A stretch of 23,387 nt of DNA from Spirochaetia bacterium. GTDB taxonomy: Bacteria > Spirochaetota > Spirochaetia > Treponematales > Breznakiellaceae. The translations under genes and the position numbers were made by a program. The stretch lies in assembly GCA_025997675.1 (NCBI GenBank), contig BNUX01000046.1, positions 1 through 23,387 of the forward strand, written 5' to 3'. Below, one piece after another: positions 6,165-15,184 of this stretch; positions within the stretch are counted from its first letter, which is position 1, and each line of letters begins with the position of its first letter. Below the pieces are notes generated by a model that worked only from the letters and a program-made list of their open reading frames with translations, was not told the origin of the DNA and did not search any database.

Positions 6165-8939
6165 ATGGCTGAGGAATTAGACACTACGCAAAAACCCAAG
6201 GTAGAGCTCATCAAGCATCAGAAGAGTGAGCAGGACGCTTCGGAAAGCTCCCTTAAAGGGGGCTTGGACCATGGTGACCATGCGCTCAAGGAGAGCGGTG
6301 CGCTCAAGGAGAGCGGTGCGCTCAGGGAGAGCGGTCGCCGTAAGGTGGTCGTGGTCAAGAAAAAGGTCTCTACAAAGAAGCCTCAGCCAAAAATTGTGGT
6401 ATCACCCCGGCCTGGTCCCGAAGAGGCTCCGGAAACACCGGTCCTTGGACCGACTGTTCCCGCAGCCGAAGAGGTAAAACCGGACGGCAGCCGCGTGAAT
6501 TCCATGCCCAATACCCAGCGGCCCATAGCGGCTGCCGGCAGGGTTGGCGGCCGCCCGGTGGGCTCCCCCCCACCCCGAAACAATGGTCCCCAGCCCCGCT
6601 CCGGCTCACCCTTTCCCCCGCGGCCTCTGGGCACCGCCGGCAAGGTCGGCGGCCGGCCTATGGGTCCCCGTCCTGAGGGCGGCGGCCAGGGGGGTCCCCG
6701 ACCCGGCGGCTATGGCCAGGGGGGTCCCCGGCCCGGCGGCTATGGTCAAGGCGGCTCCCGGCCCGGAGCTTACGGCCAGGGCAGCTTTAACCAGGGAGGT
6801 CCCCGACCCGGCGGCTATAGCCAGGGCGGCCCCCGGCCCGGAGCTTACGGCCAGGGCGGCTTTAACCAGGGGGGTCCCCGACCCGGCGGCTATGGCCAAG
6901 GCGGCCCCCGGCCTGGGGGCTACGGTCAGGGCGGCTATGGCCAAGGAGGTTCCCGACCCGGCGGCTATGGTCAGGGCGGCTATCGTCCCGGCGGCCCCGG
7001 CGGCAGGCCCGGCATGGGTGGTCAAAGAGGCGGCCCGCCGCCGCTTCCCCTGGCGGATAACAAGGGACCGGTTAAGAAGACCTTTAAGAGCAAAAAGCCG
7101 GTTTACCTGCGGAAAGAGCAGGAGATGGGGGAGAAACTCCTCCAGGCCAAGAAGAAGATTGCCCAGGTTGCCAACCCGGTGCCTAAATCCATTGATATAA
7201 TGGAAGTAGTTTCGGTTTCCGAGCTGGCCCGGAAGATGAACCTGAAGGCTTCGGACCTGATCCACAAGCTCATGAGCATGGGGCAGATGGTTACCATCAA
7301 TCAGCAGATTGATGCGGAAACCGCCACCATCCTTGCGGCGGAATTCGGGGCGGATGTGAAGATCGTCAGCCTCTACGACGAAACCCTGATAGCTACTTCC
7401 TCCGATGATGACGCCTCCCTTGTGTCCCGCCCTCCGGTGGTTACGGTCATGGGCCATGTGGATCACGGGAAGACGAAACTTTTGGATGCCATCCGCAGTA
7501 CCGACGTGGTTGCCGGGGAATTCGGCGGCATTACCCAGCATATCGGGGCCTATACGGTGGATACCCCCCACGGGAAGATTGCCTTCCTGGATACCCCGGG
7601 ACATGAGGCCTTTACCCGTATGCGGGCACGGGGCGCCCAGGTTACGGATATCGTGATCCTGGTGGTAGCCGCAGACGACGGGGTCATGCCCCAGACCATT
7701 GAGGCCATTAACCACGCCAAGGACGCCAATGTCCCCATCATTGTGGCGGTGAATAAGATTGATAAGCCCGAGGCAAATCCGGACAAGGTAAAGAGCCAGC
7801 TTTCCGAGTTGGGCCTCATGCCCGAAGACTGGGGCGGCCAGACCATGTTTGTAGAGCTATCGGCCCTGAAAAAAGAAGGTATTGATAAACTCATCGACGC
7901 CATACTGCTCTTAGCGGAAATCCTCGATCTCAAGGCAAACTATAACTGCAGTGCCGAAGGAAAGGTCCTGGAGTCTCGGATTGACCATGGCCGGGGCGTC
8001 GTCGCCACGGTGATGGTGGAACGGGGAACCCTGAACATCGGGGACTCCTTTGTAGCCGGAATCTGGCCCGGTAAGGTCCGCGCCCTCTTTGACGATAAGG
8101 GCAAGAAGGTTGATATCGCCACCCCGGCCATGCCCGTGGAAGTCCTGGGCTTTGAGGGTATCCCCGACGCCGGGGACCCCCTGCAAGTGGTGGAGGACGA
8201 AAAGGTGGCCCGGGGCATTTCCGCCAAGCGCCAGGAATTAAAGCGCTTTGAGAGCTCAAAGAATCTCGTCAAGGTCACCCTGGATACCCTTTCGGATACC
8301 ATCAACGCCGGGGCCATCCAGGAATTGAAGGTTATTATCAAGAGCGATGTCCAGGGGTCTGCGGAGGCCCTCCGGGCAAGCCTGGAAAAACTGTCCACCA
8401 AAGAGGTGCGGCTCAACGTCATCCAGGCCCTCCCCGGCGCCATCAACGAAGGGGATGTGGACTTGGCCATCGCCTCCAACGCCATCATCATCGGCTTTAA
8501 CGTGCGGCCCGTTCCCAAGGCTCGGGCGCTTGCGGATCAGGAGAAGGTGGACATCCGGCGCTACAACATCATCTACAAGGCGGTGGAGGAAATCCAAATG
8601 GCCATGGAGGGGATGCTCAAGCCCGACACCAAGGAGGTCATTATCGGCTCGGTGGAAGTCCGGGAAACCTTCAAGGTGCCCAAGATTGGGACCATCGCCG
8701 GCTGCTATGTGCTTACGGGCATGGTCAAGCGGAGTGCCGGCATCAACGTTATCCGGGAGGAGATTGTCATCCATACCGGCAAGATCGCCTCCCTCAGGCG
8801 TTTCAAGGATGACGCCAGGGAAGTTGCCGCCGGGTATGAGTGCGGTATAGGGCTTGAGGAATTTGACGCCATCCAGGTGGGGGACCAGTTTGAGGTCTTC
8901 GAGGTGGTGGAAGTGGCGCGAAAATTAGCGGCCAACTGA
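6165..8939 (+). CDS. infB: Translation initiation factor IF-2 with long Gly/Tyr/Gln/Pro repeat domain
   Basis: The 924-residue GTPase delivers initiator fMet-tRNA to the 30S subunit and promotes subunit joining. Residues 41-57 hold three near-identical ALKESG units. Residues 120-290 are low-complexity Gly/Pro/Arg/Gln/Tyr sequence, with the densest repeats ([10 protein letters not shown] and variants) at 171-280. The IF2_N module follows at about 345-400. The G domain has G1 GHVDHGKT at 430-437, G3 DTPGH at 476-480, G4 NKID at 530-533 and G5 SALK. Domains II, III and the tRNA-binding IV complete the protein. AAGGTGG sits just upstream of the ATG. rbfA follows after 3 nt. The repeat region makes it longer than E. 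coli IF-2 (890 aa). Confidence 0.97.
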   Translation: MAEELDTTQKPKVELIKHQKSEQDASESSLKGGLDHGDHALKESGALKESGALRESGRRKVVVVKKKVSTKKPQPKIVVSPRPGPEEAPETPVLGPTVPAAEEVKPDGSRVNSMPNTQRPIAAAGRVGGRPVGSPPPRNNGPQPRSGSPFPPRPLGTAGKVGGRPMGPRPEGGGQGGPRPGGYGQGGPRPGGYGQGGSRPGAYGQGSFNQGGPRPGGYSQGGPRPGAYGQGGFNQGGPRPGGYGQGGPRPGGYGQGGYGQGGSRPGGYGQGGYRPGGPGGRPGMGGQRGGPPPLPLADNKGPVKKTFKSKKPVYLRKEQEMGEKLLQAKKKIAQVANPVPKSIDIMEVVSVSELARKMNLKASDLIHKLMSMGQMVTINQQIDAETATILAAEFGADVKIVSLYDETLIATSSDDDASLVSRPPVVTVMGHVDHGKTKLLDAIRSTDVVAGEFGGITQHIGAYTVDTPHGKIAFLDTPGHEAFTRMRARGAQVTDIVILVVAADDGVMPQTIEAINHAKDANVPIIVAVNKIDKPEANPDKVKSQLSELGLMPEDWGGQTMFVELSALKKEGIDKLIDAILLLAEILDLKANYNCSAEGKVLESRIDHGRGVVATVMVERGTLNIGDSFVAGIWPGKVRALFDDKGKKVDIATPAMPVEVLGFEGIPDAGDPLQVVEDEKVARGISAKRQELKRFESSKNLVKVTLDTLSDTINAGAIQELKVIIKSDVQGSAEALRASLEKLSTKEVRLNVIQALPGAINEGDVDLAIASNAIIIGFNVRPVPKARALADQEKVDIRRYNIIYKAVEEIQMAMEGMLKPDTKEVIIGSVEVRETFKVPKIGTIAGCYVLTGMVKRSAGINVIREEIVIHTGKIASLRRFKDDAREVAAGYECGIGLEEFDAIQVGDQFEVFEVVEVARKLAAN
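6282..6335 (+). repeat. 18-bp tandem repeat, three copies, in infB
   Basis: Units at 6282-6299, 6300-6317 and 6318-6335. The first two are identical and the third differs by one base (AAG to AGG). Each encodes ALKESG or ALRESG, so copy-number change would keep the frame. Confidence 0.9.
6675..7004 (+). repeat. Degenerate tandem repeats encoding the [14 protein letters not shown] domain of IF-2
   Basis: About 330 bp of imperfect repeats encode units built from [10 protein letters not shown], with occasional SFNQ or GFNQ units. Tyrosine and rare phenylalanine are the main non-Gly/Pro/polar residues. Synonymous codon changes between units show the array is not entirely recent. Confidence 0.9.
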
Positions 8940-8942
8940 TCT

Positions 8943-9290
8943 ATGTCGGAATATAGAACCGAACGGGTAGGGCGGCTTATCCAGGAAAAGATTGGCGGTC
9001 TCATTGTGGGGGGGAAGGTGAAGGACCCCCGGGTGGACCCCTTTCTCTCCATAACCCGGGTCACGGTTTCCCGGGACTTTGCCTATGCGGATGTCTATGT
9101 TTCAAGCTATAAATCCGCCGGGCTTAGTATGGGAGTCGAGGGCCTGCAAAGCGCCGCCGGCTTTATCCAGTCCCAGCTTGCAAAGATGATGCGTCTCCGT
9201 CAAACTCCCCGGCTTCGGTTCCACGAGGATCAGGGCATACGGGAGGGCTTTGAACTGGTGCAAAAAATAGAGGGCCTTGTACGTGACTGA
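8943..9290 (+). CDS. rbfA: RbfA, 30S ribosome-binding factor
   Basis: The 115-residue protein has the RbfA single-KH fold layout: start MSEYRTERVGRLIQEKIGGL, then the central strand VTVSRDFAYADVYVSSY, then the C-terminal helix with AKMMRLRQTPRLRFHEDQGI. RbfA binds the 30S near helix 1 of 16S rRNA and acts in late maturation and cold adaptation. No Shine-Dalgarno is visible, and the ATG lies 3 nt after the infB stop, so translation probably depends on ribosomes finishing IF-2. The stop overlaps the truB start. Length is normal. Confidence 0.93.
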   Translation: MSEYRTERVGRLIQEKIGGLIVGGKVKDPRVDPFLSITRVTVSRDFAYADVYVSSYKSAGLSMGVEGLQSAAGFIQSQLAKMMRLRQTPRLRFHEDQGIREGFELVQKIEGLVRD

Positions 9291-10155
9291 CGGTATCCTG
9301 CTGCTCAATAAACCCGCAGGCTTAACCTCCTTTGATTCCCTTAACGCCGTAAAGAAAGCCCTGGGAACCCGTAAAGTGGGGCACACCGGCACCCTGGACA
9401 AGTTTGCCTCGGGTCTCCTGGTGGTCCTGGCCGGCTGGGCCCTGAAATTGAGCCCCTGGTTTGATCGCTGCGATAAGCAGTACGAAGGGGTCATCCGTTT
9501 CGGCGTAGAAACCGATACCCTGGACCCCGAGGGTGTCCCGGTGGGGGAAGGGGAAGTTCCCAGCCGGGAACGGCTTGAACAGGCCCTAACCATGTTTCAG
9601 GGCGATATTATGCAGGCCCCGCCGGCCTATTCGGCTATTCATATAGAAGGAAAGCGGGCCTATCAGATGGCCCGGTCCGGCGCCGAGGTAAAGATGGAAG
9701 AGCGGCCGGTGACGATCCATGCCCTGGAACTCCGCTCCTACAAACCTCCTCTGGCCAACGTGTACGTACACTGCTCCAAGGGGACCTACATTAGATCCCT
9801 GGCCCGTGATATAGCTCTGGCAGCAGGTTCCCGCGCCCACTTAGCTTGCCTGGAACGGACGCGGGTGGCGGGGTTTGACCTTGCCGATGCGGTCCCTATG
9901 GACTCTCCGAACCTGGCCGCCGCCCTGGGACCCATCAGCCCGGAAACCTTCGACGCCCTGGGTTTGCCCTGGATTACCGTGGACGAGGCTGTTGCGAAAA
10001 GCATGCGCCAGGGAAAACCCCTGGACAGAATGATTGGCGACGTCCCTATCCCGGAATCCCTGGGGGTGTTTTGTGACGACGGCTTTGTGGCGGTAATTGT
10101 GAAAAAACAAGGCAACCGCAGCTGGTCCTATGGGTATGTTCATGCGGGTGCTTGA
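9283..10155 (+). CDS. truB: TruB, tRNA pseudouridine-55 synthase
   Basis: The 290-residue enzyme converts U55 of tRNA to pseudouridine in the T-loop. It starts VTDGILLLNKPAGLTSFD and holds the catalytic motif HTGTLDKFASGLL with the essential aspartate at residue 39. The family usually has Pro after this Asp (TLDP), while here it is Lys. Later motifs include APPAYSAIHIEGKRAY and CSKGTYIRSLARDI, the substrate-clamping segments. A C-terminal PUA-like tail follows. The GTG at 9283 is preferred over TTG 9277 because AGAGGG at 9269-9274 gives 8-nt spacing. It overlaps rbfA by 8 nt and ribF by 14 nt. Confidence 0.93.
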   Translation: MTDGILLLNKPAGLTSFDSLNAVKKALGTRKVGHTGTLDKFASGLLVVLAGWALKLSPWFDRCDKQYEGVIRFGVETDTLDPEGVPVGEGEVPSRERLEQALTMFQGDIMQAPPAYSAIHIEGKRAYQMARSGAEVKMEERPVTIHALELRSYKPPLANVYVHCSKGTYIRSLARDIALAAGSRAHLACLERTRVAGFDLADAVPMDSPNLAAALGPISPETFDALGLPWITVDEAVAKSMRQGKPLDRMIGDVPIPESLGVFCDDGFVAVIVKKQGNRSWSYGYVHAGA

Positions 10156-10921
10156 ATGGGCGGAGTTTGCCGCCGCCGGCATCGCCAATCCCGGCAGTGC
10201 CATCACTATCGGGGTCTTTGACGGCATCCACCGGGGGCATCAGGCCCTGCTGGAACGGGTGCTTTCGTCAGACTTATACCCGGTGGTGATAAGCTTTATC
10301 CGGAGCCCGAAATTCGTGCTGCGCCCCGAAACCGCCGAGGGTGATATCATGGGGGTGGACCAAAAGCTCCGTTTGTTTGAACAAATGGGGGTAGGCCTTA
10401 CGGTTATGATTGACTTTTCCGAAAGATTCAGTAAACTAAGTGGCAAGGAATTCATCGATTTGTTACAGGATCGGGGAAGCTTGCGTTATTTGGTAATTGG
10501 CAGCAATTTTCGTTGCGGCTACCGGCATTCTACCGATGCGGCGCTCATTCAGGCAATGAATCTGGCGGCGGGGATCCCTACAAAGGTGGTTCCCCCGGTG
10601 ATGGCCGGAGGAGAGCGTGTCAGTTCGAGCCGTGTCCGCGCCGCGATATCCGCCGGCGGCCTCGTTGAGGCGGCGGCGCTTCTCGGTCGAAGGGTCGAAA
10701 TCGATTTTACCGGATTGTCCGCTACCCCCGGACCCGGCGGGGTTTATTTTGACTTGGCCGCCAAAAACCGAATCATGCCGCCGCCTGGCCGGTACCCGGT
10801 AGTACTTTTCCAGGATTCCCCGGTGGGGATAGAAACGGAGGTTTCCATCAATAGGAATGGCGTTTTTATTCCAACACCCTTCGATGCCGTGCGCATTGAG
10901 TTTTTAAACGGTTCCCAATAG
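10142..10921 (+). CDS. ribF: RibF-type FAD synthetase with shortened riboflavin-kinase half
   Basis: The 259-residue protein carries the nucleotidyltransferase (FMN adenylyltransferase) domain with GVFDGIHRGH at 24-33, VIGSNFRCGYRHSTD, and the VSSSRVR motif. In most bacteria a flavokinase domain of about 125 residues with a GFPTAN motif follows. Here only about 80 residues follow LGRRVEIDFTGL; a GGVYF segment is recognisable but GFPTAN is not. FAD synthesis from FMN therefore looks likely, while phosphorylation of riboflavin is doubtful. ATG 10142 is the most family-like start; in-frame ATGs at 10130 and 10136 are possible, and none has a strong ribosome binding site. It is coupled to truB and followed by rpsO. 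Confidence 0.85.
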   Translation: MRVLEWAEFAAAGIANPGSAITIGVFDGIHRGHQALLERVLSSDLYPVVISFIRSPKFVLRPETAEGDIMGVDQKLRLFEQMGVGLTVMIDFSERFSKLSGKEFIDLLQDRGSLRYLVIGSNFRCGYRHSTDAALIQAMNLAAGIPTKVVPPVMAGGERVSSSRVRAAISAGGLVEAAALLGRRVEIDFTGLSATPGPGGVYFDLAAKNRIMPPPGRYPVVLFQDSPVGIETEVSINRNGVFIPTPFDAVRIEFLNGSQ

Positions 10922-10932
10922 GAGTGAAATAA

Positions 10933-11202
10933 ATGGCTTTAACCAAAGAAAGTGTAACTTCCCTGGTAAACAAGTTCGGTAAAAACGACAAAGACACCGG
11001 AACATCGGAAGTACAGATCGCCCTGCTCACGGAGCGAATCAACCAGCTCACCGAGCATTGTAAGCAATTCAAGAAGGATAAGTCCAGTCAGCGGGGCTTA
11101 TTGATCCTCGTCGGACAACGCCGAAGAATGCTGAAATATTTCCAGCGGACTAATCTGGAGAAGTACCGGGTTCTGATCAAAGAGCTTGGTCTCCGCAAGT
11201 AA
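10933..11202 (+). CDS. rpsO: 30S ribosomal protein S15
   Basis: The 89-residue protein has the usual S15 length and motifs: TGTSEVQIALLTERINQLT, then SQRGLLILVGQRRRMLKYF, then LIKELGLRK at the end. S15 binds 16S rRNA at the helix 20-22 junction early in 30S assembly. TAGGAG at 10919-10924 is its ribosome binding site and includes the ribF stop. pnp lies 82 nt downstream, separated by hairpins. In E. coli rpsO and pnp are likewise adjacent and cotranscribed. Confidence 0.98.
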   Translation: MALTKESVTSLVNKFGKNDKDTGTSEVQIALLTERINQLTEHCKQFKKDKSSQRGLLILVGQRRRMLKYFQRTNLEKYRVLIKELGLRK

Positions 11203-11204
11203 TT

Positions 11205-11255
11205 ACAGCCTTTGGCTGTCCACGGCCCGGCGCTCGTTTAAATAACGTGCGCCGG
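11205..11255 (+). ncRNA. Two hairpins in the rpsO-pnp spacer, candidate RNase processing site
   Basis: A small hairpin, ACAGCC-TTT-GGCTGT (11205-11219), is followed by a larger one. In the larger, CCGGCGC (11227-11233) pairs with GCGCCGG (11249-11255), then comes a T-T mismatch, then CGTT pairs with AACG around a TAAAT loop. Neither has a T-run, so neither looks like an intrinsic terminator. In E. coli the same spacer holds an RNase III site used in PNPase autoregulation; that role here is inference. Confidence 0.6.
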
Positions 11256-11284
11256 TATTATTCAGAAAACAAAGACAGGAGTAT

Positions 11285-13480
11285 ATGGTTCAACGAGTAA
11301 GTTATCAAATTGCCGGCAAGGAATTGATCCTTGAGACCGGTAAAATCGCGAAACAGGCCGGCGGGTCCGTATTCGCCCAATACGCGGGTTCCGTGGTAAT
11401 TGCCACGGTTTGTTCATCGGCAAACGCCCAGGAAGGACTGGACTACGTCCCCCTCACGGTGGACTACAACGAGAAGTACTACGCCGCCGGGAAGATCCCC
11501 GGGGGCTTTATCAAGCGGGAGACCCGGCCCAAGGATAAGGAAATCCTGGTCTCCCGGCTCATCGACCGGCCCATGCGGCCCCTCTTTGACAAGCGCTTTG
11601 GCAGGGAAATCCAGGTGGTGCCCACCACCATTTCCACCGACATGGTCAATCCCCCGGATATGCTGGCAATTGTCGCCGCCTCTGCTGCGGTCCATATTTC
11701 GGACATCCCCTTTGGCGGTCCCGCTGCCGGGGTACGGGTCTGCGCCGTGGGCGGTCAGCTCATCGTCAATCCCACCTACGAGGAAATCGAAAAGTCCACC
11801 CTGGAAATCGTGGTTGCCGGAACGAAGGAAGGCATCACCATGGTGGAAGGGGGGGGCAAGGAGGTCGATGAGGACCTGATAATCGCCGCCCTGGAAAAAG
11901 CCCAGCAGACGATCTCCGAACTCTGCAATCTCCAGGAAAAACTCCGGGAACTGGCGGGAAAGGAGAAGCTTCCCCTGCTCGAAGTGCCCTACACCCTGGA
12001 AAACGCCGATGCCATCCGTTCCGCCGCCTATACCCGGCTGGAAACGGCCTGCTTCCTCAAGGGCAAGCAGGAACGGCATAATGCCATACACGAGGTTAAG
12101 GCGGATCTTGCCGCCCAGTATAAGGCGCAGCTTGAGGACGAAAACCAGAAGAAGCTCTTTGACGCCCTCTTTGAGGATTTGCAATACGAAATACTCCGGG
12201 CATCAATCCTCGACAAGGGCGTCCGGGTGGACGGCCGGGGTACCGAGGATATCCGGGACATCACCTGCGAAATAAACATCCTCCCCCGGACCCACGGTTC
12301 CGCCCTCTTTACCCGGGGTGAAACCCAGGCCCTGGTGGTTACCACTCTGGGCACGGTCTTTGACGAGCAGATTTTTGACGATATCGAAGGCGACAAGCGG
12401 GAAAACTTCCTCCTCCACTACAACTTCCCCCCCTATTCGGTGGGCGAGACGGGCCGTATGGGTACGGGCCGCCGGGAAATCGGTCATGGCAATTTGGCCC
12501 GCCGGTCCCTGGAAGCCATGGTACCCAAGAAGGCGGAATTCCCCTATACCATCCGGGTGGTTTCGGAGATCATGGAATCCAACGGTTCCTCCTCAATGGC
12601 CTCGGTCTGCGGGGGCACCCTGGCCATGCTCCACGCCGGGGTTCCCATGAAGAAGCCCGTGGCGGGGATCGCCATGGGGCTCATCACCGAAGGGAAGGGC
12701 GGCCCCGGTGACCGCTACGCCGTGCTCTCCGACATCCTGGGTGACGAGGATCACCTGGGGGACATGGACTTTAAGGTGGCCGGTACAGAGGACGGGATCA
12801 CCGGGTTCCAGATGGATATCAAGATTGCCGGGGTTTCACCGGAGGTAATGCGGAAAGCTCTGGACCAGGCCAAGCGGGGTAGGCTCCACATCCTGGGCAT
12901 CATGAACCAGACCATCAGCAAGCCGGTGACGGAGATCAGCGAATATGCGCCGAAGATAGTCACTATGAAAATTGAGGTAGACAAGATTGGCGCACTCATC
13001 GGTCCCGGCGGCAAGAACATCAAGGCCCTCTGCGAGCAGTACAGCGTTACTATCAACACCGAAAACGATGGGACCGTGACGATTTACGGCAAGAACACTA
13101 AGGATGCCGAGGCTGCCAAGGCGGCGGTGACCGGCATAGTGGCGGACCCCGAAACGGGCCGGGTATACAACGGGGTGGTAAAGCGGATCATGGACTTCGG
13201 CGCCTTCGTAGAAATACTGCCGGGCAAGGAAGGGTTGGTGCATATTTCCAAACTTTCCCGTGAGCGAATCTCCGTGGTGACCGATGTTCTCAAGGAAGGC
13301 CAGGAAATACCGGTTAAGCTCCTTGAGGTCGATAAGATGGGGCGGCTCAACCTCTCCTATATCGACGCCATCGATCCCGACGGCGCCCCCGCCGAGGAAC
13401 CGCGCAGCGAACGCCGCTTTGACCGTGGAGACGGAGACCGGCCCCGCCGTAATGACCGTGACCGGCCCCGCCGTTATTAA
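11285..13480 (+). CDS. pnp: Polyribonucleotide nucleotidyltransferase (PNPase)
   Basis: The 731-residue enzyme degrades RNA 3' to 5' phosphorolytically and is a core RNA-decay component. It has RNase PH domain 1 (about 1-145), an all-helical linker, and RNase PH domain 2 (about 310-545) with [14 protein letters not shown] at 483-496. D487 and D493 match the E. coli catalytic pair D486/D492. KH follows with GPGGKN at 573-578, then S1 (about 625-695, [20 protein letters not shown]), then an Arg/Asp-rich tail. AGGAG at 11277-11281 is only 3 nt from the ATG, an unusually short spacing. The 3' end overlaps dut in another frame. Confidence 0.97.
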   Translation: MVQRVSYQIAGKELILETGKIAKQAGGSVFAQYAGSVVIATVCSSANAQEGLDYVPLTVDYNEKYYAAGKIPGGFIKRETRPKDKEILVSRLIDRPMRPLFDKRFGREIQVVPTTISTDMVNPPDMLAIVAASAAVHISDIPFGGPAAGVRVCAVGGQLIVNPTYEEIEKSTLEIVVAGTKEGITMVEGGGKEVDEDLIIAALEKAQQTISELCNLQEKLRELAGKEKLPLLEVPYTLENADAIRSAAYTRLETACFLKGKQERHNAIHEVKADLAAQYKAQLEDENQKKLFDALFEDLQYEILRASILDKGVRVDGRGTEDIRDITCEINILPRTHGSALFTRGETQALVVTTLGTVFDEQIFDDIEGDKRENFLLHYNFPPYSVGETGRMGTGRREIGHGNLARRSLEAMVPKKAEFPYTIRVVSEIMESNGSSSMASVCGGTLAMLHAGVPMKKPVAGIAMGLITEGKGGPGDRYAVLSDILGDEDHLGDMDFKVAGTEDGITGFQMDIKIAGVSPEVMRKALDQAKRGRLHILGIMNQTISKPVTEISEYAPKIVTMKIEVDKIGALIGPGGKNIKALCEQYSVTINTENDGTVTIYGKNTKDAEAAKAAVTGIVADPETGRVYNGVVKRIMDFGAFVEILPGKEGLVHISKLSRERISVVTDVLKEGQEIPVKLLEVDKMGRLNLSYIDAIDPDGAPAEEPRSERRFDRGDGDRPRRNDRDRPRRY

Positions 13481-13904
13481 GGTTCTGAAAACGGACCCCG
13501 GCGCTTTCTTGCCGGAATATGCAACCGGCGGCGCGGCGGGGGCGGATATCAGGGCAAGGACGCCTCTGCCCATCGTAGTTCCGCCTTTGGGCCGTGCTCG
13601 TATCCCTACCGGGCTGGCTTTGGAGATTCCCCCGCTATACGAAGCCCAGGTCCGGCCCCGTTCGGGGCTGGCCGCGCGGTATGGAGTAACGGTGTTGAAC
13701 GCTCCGGGAACTATTGACGCCGATTACCGGGGGGAGTTGGGGGTAATACTAGTCAACCTGGGGCAGGAGCCTTTTACGGTGCATGACGGGGACCGGATAG
13801 CCCAACTTGTTATCGCCCCCGTATGCAGAGCCCGTATGGTTGAGGCAGATTCCCTATCGGAAACGGCGCGCGGAGAAGGGGGCTTCGGATCCACAGGAAT
13901 ATGA
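13452..13904 (+). CDS. dut: Deoxyuridine 5'-triphosphate nucleotidohydrolase (dUTPase)
   Basis: The 150-residue trimeric dUTPase hydrolyses dUTP to dUMP and pyrophosphate, keeping uracil out of DNA and feeding dTMP synthesis. All five motifs are present in order: [31 protein letters not shown] and the P-loop-like C-terminal [10 protein letters not shown]. The ATG at 13452 lies inside pnp and is chosen as the most plausible start; GTG 13425 and GTG 13458 are in frame alternatives. A GGAGACGGAG stretch 14 nt upstream is a loose ribosome binding site. The stop overlaps the next gene (ATGATGA). Confidence 0.94.
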   Translation: MTVTGPAVIKVLKTDPGAFLPEYATGGAAGADIRARTPLPIVVPPLGRARIPTGLALEIPPLYEAQVRPRSGLAARYGVTVLNAPGTIDADYRGELGVILVNLGQEPFTVHDGDRIAQLVIAPVCRARMVEADSLSETARGEGGFGSTGI

Positions 13905-15184
13905 TGAAAACCGCATTGGAAACCAAACGATCCCTTTCCCGCACCATATTTTTTTATATCGTATCAGAAACGCTGTTCTCATTTTTGGTATCCTTCCTCT
14001 TCTTCTTTTTCATATTCTTTGTGAACCAGCTTTTGCTCATGGCCCAGGAAATATTAACCAAAAAGGTTCCCTTCTCGCAGGTAGCCCTGCTGGTGCTCTA
14101 TTCCCTGCCCTCCATAATTGCTATGTCCGCGCCCTTCGCGTCCCTGGTAGGAACCCTGATGACCGTAGGCCGGCTCAGCTCCGATAATGAAGTGTTGGTA
14201 CTCCTTTCTTCGGGACTGTCCTACCGGAATGTTTTTCTTCCCGCCCTGGCGGTGGGCATCGTTATATCTATCCTGTCCTTCATTGTCAATGACGTGCTCC
14301 TCCCCGCAGGAACGGTGCAGTTTTCCCGGCTGTACCGAAGAATCCTGGTGTCCACCCCGGCGCTGGAACTGGAGGCAAACTCGGTTAAGCGCTTTAAGGA
14401 TACGGTGGTGGTAACCGGGGATGTTACGGGAAATGCCATCAGCGATGTGCTTATCCTTGACAAAACCAGTGATGGTGAGCGGCGGGTTATCATGGCAAAA
14501 ACGGCGGAATTGAAGGACGGGGGCAGGCAGGGCCTGAGCCTGGATTTGGATGACGCCTTCATACAATCCTCAAAGGAACTGGCCCGCAGTGATTATGATT
14601 ACGGTTCCTCAGGGTTTCTGCGCTACTGGGTTCCCCAGGAGGATCTTATCCAGGCGGTGTCCTCCATAGGCCCCCGGGAGATGAGTTCCACCGATGTGCG
14701 CACTGAAATAAAAAAAAAGCAGGAGAACCTCCGTACCCGGCTTGACCAGCGGTACAACAAGGCCCTGAACCATGCCCTGTCCCTGGAGCAGGCCATACGC
14801 AAGGGGCCCCAGGATGCCGAATGGAACCGCCGTGCAAATTATACCCAAAGTTTTACCCAGGAAACGGAAGCAGCAACGGCGCTGAAAAAAGACCGGAGCC
14901 TGCTCATCTACCGGCTTGAGTATTACAAGAAATTTTCCATCCCCTTCGGCGCCCTTTCCTTTGCATTCCTTGCGGTGTCCCTGGGGCTCCTGGCAAAAAA
15001 AAGCGGTCAGACCGTGGGCTTTATCTTCGGCATGTTCATCTCGGTTATCTACTGGGCGCTGCTTCTGGGTGGTCAGACCATGGGGCTGCGCCTGGGGTAT
15101 TCACCCTTCTGGACCATGTGGCTCCCCAATATGCTTTCCATATTCATCGGGGTAATCATGGGTATCATAAGGATACGAAAATGA
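13901..15184 (+). CDS. LptF/LptG-family (YjgP/YjgQ) permease, first copy
   Basis: The 427-residue membrane protein has the family plan: N-terminal transmembrane helices (about 18-40, 60-80, 105-128), a long extracytoplasmic beta-rich segment (about 150-250), and three C-terminal helices (about 343-361, 368-388, 400-420). Family members pair as LptF and LptG and, with the ATPase LptB, extract lipopolysaccharide from the inner membrane. Between the periplasmic segment and the last helices lies an unusual charged helical stretch (about 255-335, [14 protein letters not shown]), probably a coiled coil. ATG 13901 or 13904 is the start, overlapping dut. The next permease overlaps by ATGA. A9 (14710-14718) and A8 (14995-15002) tracts occur in the coding sequence. 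LptF is more likely than LptG from position only. Confidence 0.85.
   Translation: MMKTALETKRSLSRTIFFYIVSETLFSFLVSFLFFFFIFFVNQLLLMAQEILTKKVPFSQVALLVLYSLPSIIAMSAPFASLVGTLMTVGRLSSDNEVLVLLSSGLSYRNVFLPALAVGIVISILSFIVNDVLLPAGTVQFSRLYRRILVSTPALELEANSVKRFKDTVVVTGDVTGNAISDVLILDKTSDGERRVIMAKTAELKDGGRQGLSLDLDDAFIQSSKELARSDYDYGSSGFLRYWVPQEDLIQAVSSIGPREMSSTDVRTEIKKKQENLRTRLDQRYNKALNHALSLEQAIRKGPQDAEWNRRANYTQSFTQETEAATALKKDRSLLIYRLEYYKKFSIPFGALSFAFLAVSLGLLAKKSGQTVGFIFGMFISVIYWALLLGGQTMGLRLGYSPFWTMWLPNMLSIFIGVIMGIIRIRK

Noticed and set aside
6675..7004. CRISPR-like repeat array
   Set aside because: Repeats are contiguous, degenerate and in frame within infB, with no unique spacers.
6606..7715. Minus-strand frame of 369 codons inside infB, rich in Ala/Gly/Thr
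   Set aside because: Its low-complexity half is the complement of the IF-2 repeat array and the rest mirrors the conserved G domain. No ribosome binding site or motif supports it.
11849..11856. G8 tract in pnp as a phase-variation switch
   Set aside because: It lies in an important conserved housekeeping gene where frameshifts would be harmful. More likely chance in Gly codons.
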